The notes below the pieces were generated by a model. That model was not told the DNA's origin, ran no database searches, and saw nothing but the letters and a program-made list of their open reading frames with translations. A stretch of DNA of 64,000 nt from Rosellinia necatrix (taxonomy: Eukaryota; Ascomycota; Sordariomycetes; Xylariales; Xylariaceae): the NCBI GenBank assembly GCA_021209875.1, contig JAGYVD010000006.1, forward strand, positions 2,666,001 to 2,730,000, in the 5' to 3' direction. This document shows positions 45,874 to 56,880 of the stretch, one piece after another. Position 1 is the stretch's first letter. Each line of letters begins with the position of its first letter. Made by a program: the position numbers and the translations under genes.

Positions 45874-47663
45874 GGTGTTTGTTCTTCTTCGCCGTCGCCT
45901 TCGCCTTCAACTTCTGCCACGTCGTCTCCTTTTCCCGTGGCGTTTATCGAACGTGGACGGTGATGTGTGGGCCACAAGCACGTCCTTTGCTCATTGTTTT
46001 GATTCGCCCTCGGCCTCGATTGCCCATTCCACCACCCCCCCTGTCCCTCTGTCGCAAGTAGGTAATCCGACGTCTAAGGGGGGTGGCGAGGAACGGATGG
46101 GAGGGAGTGGGAAGGGAATGGGATAGGATCGGGTCGAGGGATCGTCACTCGGCTTGGCGGTCTTGGTAGGGTCTGGTCTGGGTAGTATCGGCGACGCGAG
46201 AGAGAGGTGGCGTTGAGTGAGAGAACCATATGTCGGGCACCGCCCTGGTAATCTCGTAGCTAGAGACTCCCAACAATCCGAGGGTGAAGCGGGGAGGAAG
46301 GAGGAAGAGAAGCGAGGGCTCGCATATACATATGTCCCAGACAGCCGGAATTGGCCCCCCCTGGCACACCACCCTGGATGTTCATGGCAAGGGCCAATCC
46401 CACTCTGCATCATGGCTTGATGGCGAAGGCAATTCCGTTTGGCACCCCAGGCTCACATGGCCGAATCAATCAAAGAAACACGCGCCTCAATCCCAGGTTG
46501 GTTCAGCTCCGTGGCTCATTACTCTCCATGCTTCTTTACCCCGTGTACACCCGAGTACATACATACACCCGTGTACATACACGTGTAGTAGTCATCACCA
46601 TTTCAGCCCACGCTCTCCAATGCCCCAAATGGCATCCTCAAACGGGACGGTCTGGGACGGGGAAAGAAATTTAAAATTTGCTACGCGCACATAGACGCAA
46701 GGATAGGCCAGCTGTCCAACCCAAAAGCAGACCAAGCAGCCCTCCAGCTGGCGGCCACGCGCATAACCTTCTCCCGCTGCGCTAGGACCTACCGTGGTTT
46801 ACCATTCGGATCCTTGAAAGCCGAGGTTTTGTCGCGAACCTGCCCCAGTTAAAACAAGTAAGGATCTGGTTACCGGGTTCCGCGAAGCGCACACAGACGA
46901 CACATGGCATATGCACACGCTTCGCACATACCCACCGAGCCGAAAGTCATGTGGCGCGGTGATACATGCGTCGAACTCGGCGGTGTGAAATGCTACCCCT
47001 GGATGCCGATGCTGATTATGTAGGTCTTACCTAACCTAGAGCAGACTCGGAACCTGCGCAAAAGCAAGAGGCTCGTTGATCGGAGCTGGCTATGTACAAC
47101 GGTAAAGATCAGACCTTGGATGGTGAGTCGCCAGGGGTTTTCAACCTTGAACTGGAACATCGTTGCCATATTGGGCTGTCCCGTCCAAGGGGATGTTCAA
47201 TAGGTTGCGCCAGTCGGCCCGACAGCTTCCTCGCGATAGTCCAACAACACAAAGCCTTCTCATACCCTCGCCAACACCGTGTCCGCTATCTAACGAAAGC
47301 GTGGGTGAAGGAAAAGGAGCCTTTGACTCATACCGGAGCTGACCTGTGTAGAACGGCTCCCCTAATATAGAGTAGATCAGACACCCTAGGCTGAGCTATT
47401 TTGTACCTTCATATAATTACGCTTCCCATACATTGAATGCACAGCGACATATACTTATTTTGTCTTGGCGTCCTCAGCCTGACTCGTGGGGGGAAGAGAA
47501 ATCTCCGGCAATAGTGAGGCACATCTTGCCTATCCACCACGCCCTCGCCACGGCTGAGCAAGCCAGGTGGCCATGCGAGACACAATAACCAAGTGACGTT
47601 TTGCACGACTTCGTGAGCTCATGAACCCCTTTATAAGCCGGGCCACCTGTTCGCCAGGTCATA
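45874..47663. other. Intergenic spacer
   Basis: This spacer lies between the 5' end of the Clr5 gene and the stop codon of the Tda3-like gene, both on the minus strand. Several short open frames on both strands at 45900-46700 lack splice structure or motifs. I support no gene here. Confidence 0.5.
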
Positions 47664-49055
47664 CTAGGATCGCAGGGTCGCGGGATCGCAGTCCCCAAGC
47701 CTCGCACTCTTGGCCTCGCCATCGAAAATGATCTCGCTGACGAGTTTGCCGGTCCCGGGTGCGTTCTGTATCCCCCAGCACGTATGGCCGGCCGCAACGA
47801 TGAGGCCCTCTGTCCTCCCCACCTGCCCTATGTACGGGCCGCCCTGGGGCAGGTAGCACGCCTGCCGCGCGACCACCTCGCCGTCGCGCCCCAGTTCGTC
47901 GCTGATCCCGGCGACCTGGGCGAGGATGTCGTCGCAGCGCGCCCTGTCGACCTCGACCCCGGCCGAGGTCAGCGGCAGCGGCGCCTCGTCGTCCGTCGGG
48001 CCGCAGGCGTAGGCGGTCCCGTCCGGGCGGGCGTAGATCTCGGGCGCGCCGCCCGGGCCGGCCGGCGACGGCCGGATATCCGTGAACAGGGCGTACGCCG
48101 ACAGTGGGCGCCGCGTCCGCACCACGACGCTGTGCGCCCGGGACGCGCCCACGGGGATCTCCGGGAGCAGCCGCCGCGTCCACGGGCCGGCGGCGACGAC
48201 CACGCAGTCGGCCGTCGTCGCGTGCGCGCCCCCCTCGCCGTCGCCGCCGCCGCCCCTCTCGTATTCGTACGTCACGCCCTCTACGCGCGACCCGTCGGGG
48301 CTCCGCGTGATGGCCGTGACGCGGGCGCCCGTCACGACGCGGACGCCGGCGTCCTCGGCCAGCCGGGCCATAGACCGCGTGAACAGCTCCGGGTGCACCT
48401 GCGCGGTGTCCTCGGGTGTGCCGATGCCGTCGTACGCCAGCAGCGCCGCCGCGCTAATCCAGTTCAGATCGTCCGGCGCGCCACACCCGCGCCGTGCGGC
48501 GGCGGCGGCGGCGGCGGCCGGAGGGGTTTCACTCCCGTGGTGGTCCCCATGCAGGCCCCCCCGAGAGACGGAGCTCCGCCCGACGTCTGCGGACGGTCGT
48601 GGCGGCGGCGGCGGCGGCGGCGGAGACGACGACAACCGCCGCGCCTCGCAGCGGACCTCACCCGCCTTACAGCGGCGGTAGCCCCAGCGCTCGGCGCCGC
48701 CGTGCTCGCGGGCCAGCTCGTCGTGCAGCCGGAAGCTGAGCGGGACGATATTCTCCGGGAAGGCCCACAGCGCCAGCAGGCCGCCCGCCTTGCCGCTGGC
48801 GCCGCCCGCGATGCCGTCGTGCGCGGGGTTCCCGGCGGCGGCGAGGGCGGTGGCGGCGGCGGGGTCCGGGTCCGGGTCCGAGTCCGGGGGCGCGCCGTCT
48901 TGCGTGCGCCCGGCGCGGCTCGTAGATGACGCCTCCAGGAGCGTGATGCGGTGCTGGTCCGGCGAGTAGGACGGGTGCCGGGTGAGGTAATACGCCGTGC
49001 TGCACCCGATGATGCCCCCGCCGACGATGATGATCTCACGCGGCCGTGGCGGCAT
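47664..49055 (-). CDS. tda3: FAD-dependent oxidoreductase, Tda3-like (DAO family, 463 aa)
   Basis: Single exon from the ATG at 49055 (MPPRPREIIIVGGGIIGC). The frame is open upstream to 49367, but that part encodes a microsatellite-derived SLTHSLTHSL and is taken as leader. The N-terminal Rossmann motif VGGGIIGCSTAYYLTRH binds FAD. Further hallmarks of the Tda3/DAO subfamily are GGASGKAGGLLALWAFPENI, SFRLHDELAREHGG, CVVVAAGPWTRRLLPEIPVG and the C-terminal GHTCWGIQNAPGTGKLVSEI. Yeast Tda3 is a flavoprotein oxidoreductase linked to endosomal recycling; the chemical substrate is not known. The region at about residues 130-165 carries Gly/Ala/Arg homopolymer inserts from GC-rich repeats. The gene is very GC-rich, which produces long false frames on the opposite strand. 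Confidence 0.87.
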   Translation of the reverse strand: MPPRPREIIIVGGGIIGCSTAYYLTRHPSYSPDQHRITLLEASSTSRAGRTQDGAPPDSDPDPDPAAATALAAAGNPAHDGIAGGASGKAGGLLALWAFPENIVPLSFRLHDELAREHGGAERWGYRRCKAGEVRCEARRLSSSPPPPPPPPRPSADVGRSSVSRGGLHGDHHGSETPPAAAAAAAARRGCGAPDDLNWISAAALLAYDGIGTPEDTAQVHPELFTRSMARLAEDAGVRVVTGARVTAITRSPDGSRVEGVTYEYERGGGGDGEGGAHATTADCVVVAAGPWTRRLLPEIPVGASRAHSVVVRTRRPLSAYALFTDIRPSPAGPGGAPEIYARPDGTAYACGPTDDEAPLPLTSAGVEVDRARCDDILAQVAGISDELGRDGEVVARQACYLPQGGPYIGQVGRTEGLIVAAGHTCWGIQNAPGTGKLVSEIIFDGEAKSARLGDCDPATLRS

Positions 49056-49535
49056 GGTCGTGAAGAGCGAGTGAGTGAGTGAGTGAGTGAGCGAGTGGTC
49101 CGGGCTAGGCCGCGTGAGGGTAAGGGTACCTACTGACAAAAGGGACTCGGGGGGTACACCACCTACTAGACTGCTCTTGAGGGTAACGTAGTGGGGGTGA
49201 AGAGGGGGATGAAAGGTAGGAGGTATGATAAGTATCACAGAACGCCCTCTCTGGGTATGCAGTCTCAGGTGGGTACGGCTGTCTGCCACCTGTCTGTCCT
49301 TTGTCGGCAACGTGCTAGGCACGGTGGCCTGAACTATACCGCAGGCGCTGGTCCCAGTGGGGGGCATATTAGGTATGTATCTCTAGGCAGAGCGCATCCG
49401 GGACAGCACATAATGAATACAAGCAGCATAACTAACTACCTAATACTAAGTATAACTAACTAACTATATATGCGTATGTATGTAATTCCCACCAAACAAA
49501 AAGCTTACACCCATCAGACAGTACTTGTCTCATCA
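49056..49535. other. Short intergenic spacer with (GAGT)n
   Basis: Promoter side of the Tda3-like gene. A GAGT tetranucleotide run sits at 49069-49091, within 15-35 bp of its start codon. The rest is the 3' flank of the next minus-strand gene. No gene. Confidence 0.6.
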
Positions 49536-52500
49536 TCACAGCATGTCCTCGTCATCCTCCAGTCCCAGCATATGGTTCATCCGGACCCGTGCCGCAAAGG
49601 GGTTATGCCTTCGCCTGGTTGGCGTGAACTCGGGGAATTTCGCATCCCATGATCCGCGATCGACCATTAACGCATCCGTGTCGGGACCCGAGGTTTCTGA
49701 TAGTAGCGTCATCCCAGTGTCGAAGTTAGCGAGGTTTCCACGACCCAGAAGCGCCTCCGCTCGTTCCGCCTCGGCCCAGTTGGAAGAGAGTTCGGCTTTG
49801 AATCCTGCCATCTGCCGTCGCCTCTCCTCCGGGGAGTCCATCTCCCCCGCGTCCGGCATTTCGAGATCAGACCCCTCGTCAGTATCCGACACGTCCGACG
49901 CGGCACCCAGGTCCGGCCATTCATATGCTTTGGCCGTGTAGTCCTCCCTCGCGTCCAACCCCTGCTGCAGGGCCCTTCTCATGTACGCGATATCGCCCGC
50001 GTTGCGGGAACCTCCCACGTGCCGTATGAGGTACGTCCCCTGAACCGTCTTCAAATCTGTATGGGCCGATGTTAGCATGATGAGTGTCTAGATATTACGC
50101 AGGCACTCGTCTCAGGCTGTTCAGTGTAGGCCGTAAGAGAGGCTGTCCCGTCGAGTCATCACCTACAGAACTTTTTCTTGATGCGCCTTCCGCGAAGTGC
50201 CCTTCTACGATCGAACCCGCTGCTGTCTGGGGTGTCTAGATTCACTTGGTCTCCCCATATCGCGGCTCCATGCCCACGAACCCTTGATTGGTGCCGATTA
50301 TGGCCGCCGCCAGGACCACCTCTCGACGACGGCTGCCGGCCGTGACCACCACTAGGACCACCTCTTGACGACGGTTGCCTGCCGTGACCACCACCAGGAC
50401 CACCTCTCGACGACGGTTGCCTGCCGTGACCACCACCAGGACCACCTCTCGACGACGGCTGCCGGCCGTGACCACCACCAGGACCGCCTCTCGACGACGG
50501 CTGCCGGCCGTGACCACCACTAGGACCACCTCTTGACGGTTGCCTGCCATGACCACCACCAGGACCACCACCAGGACCACCTCTCGACGGTTGCCTGCCA
50601 TGACCGCCGCGTCCACCACCCCTCGAAGGTCCCCGGGCGTGCCCCCGACCCCCACCGCCGTGGCCATTGTTATCGTCATCGTTGTCGCCGTCGTCGCCGT
50701 TGCCACCGTCATCGGCGTCCTCTGCCTCACTTTGTTCTCCCGTTATTATATTTAACCTCTGAGCCGAGAGTGGCACAATGATGTAGATGACAAAAAATTA
50801 TATGTCGGCACATGTATGTGGGTGTGGATATAAAGAAATAGGCGACCGCACGTCGCACGGCAAATACATACCTGTCGATGTCGTAGTAGTTAGGGGGGAG
50901 ATCTGGCCCACCTGGTCCCCCGAGTCCGTGTGGGCCTCCTAACCCCCCTTCTCCACCGGGCTCCCCGGGTCCACCGGGGCCTCCGGGCCCACCCGGCTGA
51001 CCCGGCATCTCAGCGGGTAGGGGTTCCTCGTTGCCATACAATCTATACTCGAGAAGAGTTGCCAGTCATATAAGCATTATGGGAATTACAAGGAGGGGAG
51101 TAAGCATACGGTGGGGTCCAACACGCACGGAAATGACTCACAGACTAGCCGATAAGGTTGGTAGAGACTGGTTTCCCTCGGGGAAGTTTGGAAACAGTGT
51201 GAAATGGCCTTCTACTCTGCCGTACTGATCGTACATACTCTCCGCTATTTTGTTGGCCTTGGACGTCCTGACATGCCCGCTGAGGCCGTTCAGACTATGA
51301 ACCAAGTTCCTAGCGGACGCCGATTTGTTAGTGGTCTTTCCTCAGTGCAGGGAGAAAGGATGGGGGGTTGTATTACCTATAGGCAAAAGCGTTGATTTTA
51401 CCATCATCCATCAACTGGCCGTGCACCTCCTCGATGTAACTGGTAACCACGCGCCAGGCCGAGTCCACTCGCCTCACTATAAGAAAACAAATGTTAGAGA
51501 TGAGCGCCGAGAGAGGAACCATGCAGGTTAAGGAGGCACGCCCCGGAAGCGGCCAGGGTCGTGTTGAACCGTGATCGTCTAATACGTACTCCATCTCGCC
51601 GTCTTACTGCTCATCCCCCCGGGGTAACTTTTCAGTGCCGATACGGTGGTATCGCGCCAGAGGTGATACTTGTTTATGAAGCCCACGAGCCACATGTAAA
51701 AATGGCGGAGCTCTGAGTCATGAGGTAGGCCGTTTAACAGGGTAACTATGATATTGATTAGCCCAATAACCCGGCTTGGGCGCACTGCAGGGAGGGCAGT
51801 GGCATACCAATTTGCGTCGCTGAGTTCTGATTGATGTTATACATATCTTCAAATAAGTCTACAAAAGTGCCGCGAGCTCTGAGCCCTGATTGCCCTGTTA
51901 TCCCACCTGGCAGCTGGCCAAAGCCATCCTTAAACACACCCTCCGAGGCTTCAACGATAATCGAATCACCGAGGAAGTCGGGGCCATGTATGGAAATGTT
52001 GAATCCTCTTAAGCGCGTGTGCCCGTTAGGAAAGGCCCGGGTCGGTCGTCTATGAACGTCTCCGAACGACGTCAAATGACGGAACATGAAGCCTATTCCC
52101 ACCGGGGCATGTCAGTTTAAAAAAAAAAAAAACATGTCGAGGGTAGATGTTGAGACATGCACGGCTACTTACGCCACTAAGACATTTAGTTAAAAACATG
52201 CCAGAACGCGTCAACCGCCATCATATGATCCAAAGAGCTGGAGAATCGCATATCAGACTTACCCTCGCCTTCCAGCCTATGACCGCAAGATATAAGACAA
52301 CATCCAGGATCGACTTTCTCGATCTCTTTGTGTACAGTTGTCCGGCGTTATTCGCGGTCCAGCCCTCGCCGAATTCTGCCAGCATCCGCTGACCAACCCA
52401 GTCCATGTCGTCCGATAGCCCGAGAGGCTCGTTGATCTCGAAGTTATGGACCAGCGTCTGACCTAGGGATATGGCGGCATCATAGTCCCTCATGAGATTG

Positions 52501-52730
52501 TAGGCGGGCTCATTGCCCCTCATCTCTCTGGGGCCGTGGTGACCAAATTCCTGGCGAATTTGTTGGATGTGGCCCCCAAAAATCGCATCGTTTATCGCCT
52601 GTAACGCGCTGGCGTCCGTCAGGCCCCTCAGGTACAGGAGAATGCTATATATACCATTGTTCTCAGCCTGGGCCCCGAACGATAGCTGTCGAAGCCTCCA
52701 GCGGGAATCATGCTCGATTCGCCCCTCCAT
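49536..52730 (-). CDS. Unrecognised multi-exon gene with collagen-like and RGG-type repeats (9 exons, ~812 aa)
   Basis: Model: 52730-52263, 52176-52173 (4 nt), 52092-51843, 51774-51608, 51476-51377, 51309-51142, 51042-50872, 50756-50167, 50056-49536. All phases close and the total is 813 codons with the stop. Weakest points are the 4-nt exon and the junction at 51843/51774. The N-terminal half is globular-looking (YSILLYLRGLTDASALQAIN, FGDVHRRPTRAFPNGH, VIGLINIIVTLLNGLPHD, RRVDSAWRVVTSYIEEVHGQ, LFPNFPEGNQS). A Gly-Pro-rich collagen-like stretch (PGQPGGPGGPGGPGEPGG) follows at about 390-440, then an acidic run. Next come about eight Gly/Arg-rich units, the later ones of 14 residues (GGHGRQPSSRGGPG). 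A basic end RRIKKKF and an acidic C-terminal region (DLGAASDVSDTDEGSDLEMP) close the protein. I recognise no family. RGG-type repeats suggest RNA binding or phase-separating behaviour; that is inference only. Confidence 0.68.
50285..50625. repeat. 42-bp tandem repeats inside the RGG-type exon
   Basis: On the plus strand the unit reads close to ACCACCTCTCGACGACGGCT plus a Gly-rich half, with a 42-bp period over the first five or so units and shorter units towards 50600. In frame on the minus strand it encodes GGHGRQPSSRGGPG. Units differ by a few synonymous changes and some Ser/Pro variants, so the array is recent and likely to vary in copy number. Confidence 0.85.
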
Positions 52731-54637
52731 TCTGAAGTGTACTTAGGCCTTGTCACGTCGTAAGGAGTATGTTCAAGCAACAAGTATTGATATTGTAGGC
52801 AAGGATTAACTATTCAGCCCAGATTAGGATGGAATACTTCAGAGTTTGATTGAAAATGCTATAGGGTCCATATTTTCGTTTGCGGATTGAACAAAGGACA
52901 AGGAACTAGTAAGATGAAAGGGGCGTTGGCGATGTTTTGGGGTGATGTCCAGCCCGACAAAGACACTGAATTTGCCGCTTGCGGTAGAGACGAGTAGCTG
53001 AGGCTTAAAATACTTGGGCGGTTGTTGGTGTCTTTGTAGAATAGCGCCCCCAACCCGGTTGTCTCGCGGAATCAAGTATACAAATATCCAGTTTGAGTAC
53101 GGAATACCATAGGATTATATTCTCTATGGCTGTTTACACGACGAATCAAGCAATAGAAAGAGGATTTGAATTCAACTGCCATCAACCAGGTCCGTAGGTA
53201 GCCATAAATTGTGATAACGTAGGGCACATACAGAAAGTACGCACAGTTGTTGTCACGTAACCTGGGGCTTATTGATAGACGCACAGGCTCTTATAAAACT
53301 TTTGTGTATAATAAATGTCACAATCAGATACGTAGCAGGAGCTGGGTTTATTGATAATACGAACAAAGTCTTCAAACTAGGGAAAACAAGAGGAGGGAGC
53401 TGCATAAAGCAGCAGGCTGCGCAGGACTTTATTATATATAAAAGTTACAGAAGCTTGTATGTCTATTACTAAAATAAATAGTCTTTGCGATAGATATTGA
53501 AGTGACTTACTTGGATAATGGAAATAATAATAACGGCTCTGTTGGAGATAAGTCGCCCTTACGCTTCCAACTGTGGTTCGTATCACTTGCGCTGTTGGGT
53601 AACTAGTTGGTCGAGACACTGTGAGTTAGTAGTATTCATTAAAATAAAACAATAAAAACCAACGAGGCAAAAAGCGAACTGATGATATAAAGCCTAAAAA
53701 TTTACACAAGTAGTTTCGTACCCCTTTTTATGTCATCCGGCTATTTCTCTACCAGCTTAGTCATAATACTCTACTTTATCGATGTTTGTTATATAGTAAT
53801 AGTCACGGTTGCTAGAATAACTGTGCACCATATAGTCTACCCACCATAGAATTCCCACTTGCAACTTGGGATTCTACATCCCTTTTGGAAACAGGAGTAT
53901 GGTTTAGTGGAGCGGTAGTCACTATTGTACCAAGCGTAACAAGCACTAACTATTTTAACATACTTGGTGAACCACTTTTTGATCGTTACATTGCCATGAC
54001 AAGGCGAGGCCGCATACCTGGCCTTGGCTGGAAACAGACACCAGCCCAGTAGTCTGTTCGTTCTGGGCGTATATTGGTATGTTTAGTACTGTCAGTTGTA
54101 GGCATCACGGGGTGAGTAGATAGGCTTGTTCTAGGCCGTAGGTGGTTGTATTTAGGGCTCAATAGGGTTAACAATTGATTCCTGAACCCTTCAAGACCCA
54201 AGGGGGTCCCGAAGGTCCTTATATACACCCATTTCTAGTACTAGAACCACCCTAGGTGTCGGGTGGTAGCTCGCAGTATCATCATTGGATCTGACAAGTA
54301 CAGTGGCGATGTCTGGCATGAAATAGTACAGTATATATATATATATAACTCTGACCGTCGTAGCCGATGGAGTGGTAGTTAGTTTGTCAAGTTCCAACTT
54401 CTGTTGGTGTCGAACCACCAGTTCTGCAATCCGGTGACCAGCCTACAGGCCGACTGTCCTACGAAACCCTCCCGTATTGCAGCCGTACCCCGACCTAGTC
54501 CGTTGCGGATAGGTGGTGTCGCGACAGACATACATGCATATTTAGCATATTTCCCCGCGCCATACCTGATCCAGGTAGTTCGTAAGCAGTACTGCCGCGG
54601 CCATGGCAATGCCATCACACCGCTCCCACCCTCGCGG
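52731..54637. other. AT-rich spacer
   Basis: No supported gene. The stretch is clearly more AT-rich than the coding regions, especially 53270-53830, and includes TA-rich runs such as 54332-54346. Small frames at 52839-53619 have no motif. It contains the promoter of the unknown nine-exon gene and the 3' flank of the dioxygenase gene. Confidence 0.5.
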
Positions 54638-55594
54638 TCATCCCTCCAGCGAGTATCCCACCTCGCCGCCCTCCCTCCCCAGTTCCACCAGCCTGGCGCG
54701 CATGCCCTCTGCCCTCTGCCGCCGCCTCGCGCCGCCCTCCTGCCCATCTCCCACGGCGCGGAAATCGCACGTGCCCACCCATGCCCCGATGCCGTGCTGC
54801 AGGACGTTGGTGGCGCGCCGGCGGCCGCCGCCGGCGTGGCCGACGGACCCGTGCAGGCTCATGCGCTCCTTGTCGGCGCGGTACACGCCGCGGTGCAGGA
54901 TATTGTTGTCGTAGAAGACGGCGTCGCCGGGGTCGAGGCGCACGACCAGCTGGCCAGGCATGTCCGGGTCGCGCGGGGCCGCGCGGCGCTCGGCCTCGGT
55001 GCGCGCGCGGACGTGCGAGCCGGGGACCACGACGAGCGAGTCGTCGGGGTACAGCGGGAGGTTCCACTGCGTGTTCCAGTACCTCTTCGCCGCGCCTCCC
55101 GCGATGCCGAGCCGAGCCTCCTCCTCCGCCGCGGCCGCCGTGTGCGGGATCTCGTCGCGGTGCCACTCGAGCTCGAAGTCGGACTCGGGGCGCACGAGCA
55201 TGTTGTACAGCTCGAGCACGAGGTCGTCGTCCGTGCACTGGCCCCTCTCCCCCTCCCCCTCCCCCTCCCCGTGTGTCAGCAGCGCCTTGGCGACGTCCAG
55301 CACGCCGTCGTGGAAGTACGATGCCGCGAAGACGTCCGCGTCGGGACCCAGCGCTGGGTTCAGCAGGCCCTGGACCCCCCATATTCCCTCCTCCGGCGGC
55401 TTGCCCGGTGCTGCCGGCCGCGGCCACGGCGGGAACTGCTTCCCGACCGTGCGCACGTCGGGCCAGTGCCCGGCCCGCGCCCGCTCTGTCGTCCGTGACG
55501 CCGCGCCCCGGAGCACCTCTACCTCCTCCGCGCTGAGGATCTGTCGCCTGATCACGAAGCCGTCTTTAGCTAGCGCCGCCCGTAGCTCCGACAT
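54638..55594 (-). CDS. Phytanoyl-CoA dioxygenase-like Fe(II)/2-oxoglutarate oxygenase (318 aa)
   Basis: Single exon starting MSELRAALAKDGFVIRRQIL. The iron-binding facial triad of the PhyH family is visible: H145 and D147 in EWHRDEIPH and the distal H234 in NNILHRGVYRADKERMSLHG, with R244 placed as the 2-oxoglutarate anchor. VVVPGSHVRARTE and LDPGDAVFYDNNILHRG are typical of the double-stranded beta-helix core. The substrate is not readable; fungal members act on acyl-CoAs, amino acid derivatives and secondary metabolites. There is a GEGEGEGE insert near residue 110. It is not next to any biosynthetic core gene: the nearest neighbours are the unknown nine-exon gene and a GH55 glucanase. GC-rich throughout, so the opposite strand has a long false frame. 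Confidence 0.88.
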   Translation of the reverse strand: MSELRAALAKDGFVIRRQILSAEEVEVLRGAASRTTERARAGHWPDVRTVGKQFPPWPRPAAPGKPPEEGIWGVQGLLNPALGPDADVFAASYFHDGVLDVAKALLTHGEGEGEGERGQCTDDDLVLELYNMLVRPESDFELEWHRDEIPHTAAAAEEEARLGIAGGAAKRYWNTQWNLPLYPDDSLVVVPGSHVRARTEAERRAAPRDPDMPGQLVVRLDPGDAVFYDNNILHRGVYRADKERMSLHGSVGHAGGGRRRATNVLQHGIGAWVGTCDFRAVGDGQEGGARRRQRAEGMRARLVELGREGGEVGYSLEG

Positions 55595-56880
55595 GATTCC
55601 AGTTCCTTCCTTCCTACTTTCTTTCCTCCCTTTTTTTTTTTTTTTTTCAACCTCCTGCGAGACGTAATAAAGTCTGCCCTGCGCGGGGTCAAGTTTGGAT
55701 TAACACAGTCAGGAAGGGCGACTCCCTGGGTGTGGGTAGCTAGCTTGATAGACTGATCAAGATACCTAACTAGGTACCTAAGTAGGTACCTACTTATAAA
55801 GGCTTCTGTGGATTAGATAAGGTAGACTAGGTGGGACCAATGCCCCCTCCTTCTAATCTACATCACACCTTGAGACTGGCTTAATATCGCCTTACTATCC
55901 TTAGTAGACCTTACTGTGGATGCAGATTGCCCGAAGAATAGATCTCACTATTTTAGCTATGTTCTGTGCACAGAACCCTACTTATGGTGGACTATGTCGC
56001 AAAACAAGAACTCTCTAAAGATTGTAGTGGGTAGCATGACAGGTATTGTTAGAAACCCATAGTTATATTTAAAAATAAGATTTTAAATAACTCATCTTTT
56101 GGTACGGAGGTGATTTCTAACAGGTATGAGTGGTAAGTTGACACGGAGTCTACCCCTTCGTTCCAAGGCCGCGGCATACGAAGTTGGCCTTACATATAAA
56201 AGTCCTAGGTGGGCGGGCGATGACGAATTTTGAGAGACACGAGGGGCTGGCTTGGAGTATAGTGGAAGCTTCTGAAACAAAAACAATCCTCAACTACGTT
56301 GATTCGGAACGACTCATGTCCCTCAGCATTCTCAAACGAGGCTCAGGCTCATTCCCTGCAAGCGAGTACTGTTCGGTCATCGCCATACGAGAATCTACTC
56401 AGGTAGACTTCGTGGATGTTGAATTATGAGGTTCTGAGTGATTCAGTAAGTATGCTATTGGATGAAGTATTAAACAACAAGTCTAGGTTCAGAGCGGTGA
56501 GGTATACCTTAGTATTGGGTGTTATATGGTAGATACGTGCGGGCCCGAGTGCCCAGTCACCGGCTTTTTACCGGCCTCCTGATTTCAACGATGAGGGAGA
56601 GCAGTGTTATTGTTCAGAACAGGTATCGGAAAAAATTAAGATACATGTCAAATAATACTAATCACTTGGATTGAGAACTAATTTCGGATTTTAGTCTTTG
56701 ATTCGGTTTCATCTTCAAGGGGGCGGTCCGTAGTGACTAGCCTGGCTATGTACACAAGAGAGACATATATACACGGAATGTACGGACTATTAATCTCGGA
56801 TCACTAGCCCTATTAAGAGGGCGTCCATCGTATCCAACTCGGACTGCCCTCTCGTTACCCTAAGTCACCAGTGACGGGGA
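55595..56880. other. Intergenic spacer
   Basis: Promoter side of the dioxygenase, with a T-run at about 55631-55648 and a TACCTAAGTAGGTACC motif cluster near 55765-55797, and the 3' flank of the GH55 gene. No supported gene; a frame at 56184-56429 has no motif. Confidence 0.5.

Noticed and set aside
47784..48929. 381-codon plus-strand frame opposite the Tda3-like gene
   Set aside because: Antisense shadow of a GC-rich FAD oxidoreductase. It has no motif, whereas the minus strand has all DAO hallmarks.
50285..50625. Tandem array considered as a CRISPR or satellite array
   Set aside because: There are no unique spacers. The 42-bp period keeps an open reading frame on the minus strand, so it is a coding repeat.
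51785..51807. 23-bp intron in the unknown nine-exon gene (GTATGC...CTGCAG)
   Set aside because: The phases would fit, but 23 bp is far below any usual fungal intron length. A 68-bp intron, 51775-51842, also closes the frame and was preferred.
54404..55498. 364-codon plus-strand frame opposite the dioxygenase
   Set aside because: Antisense shadow. The minus strand carries the full iron-binding triad.
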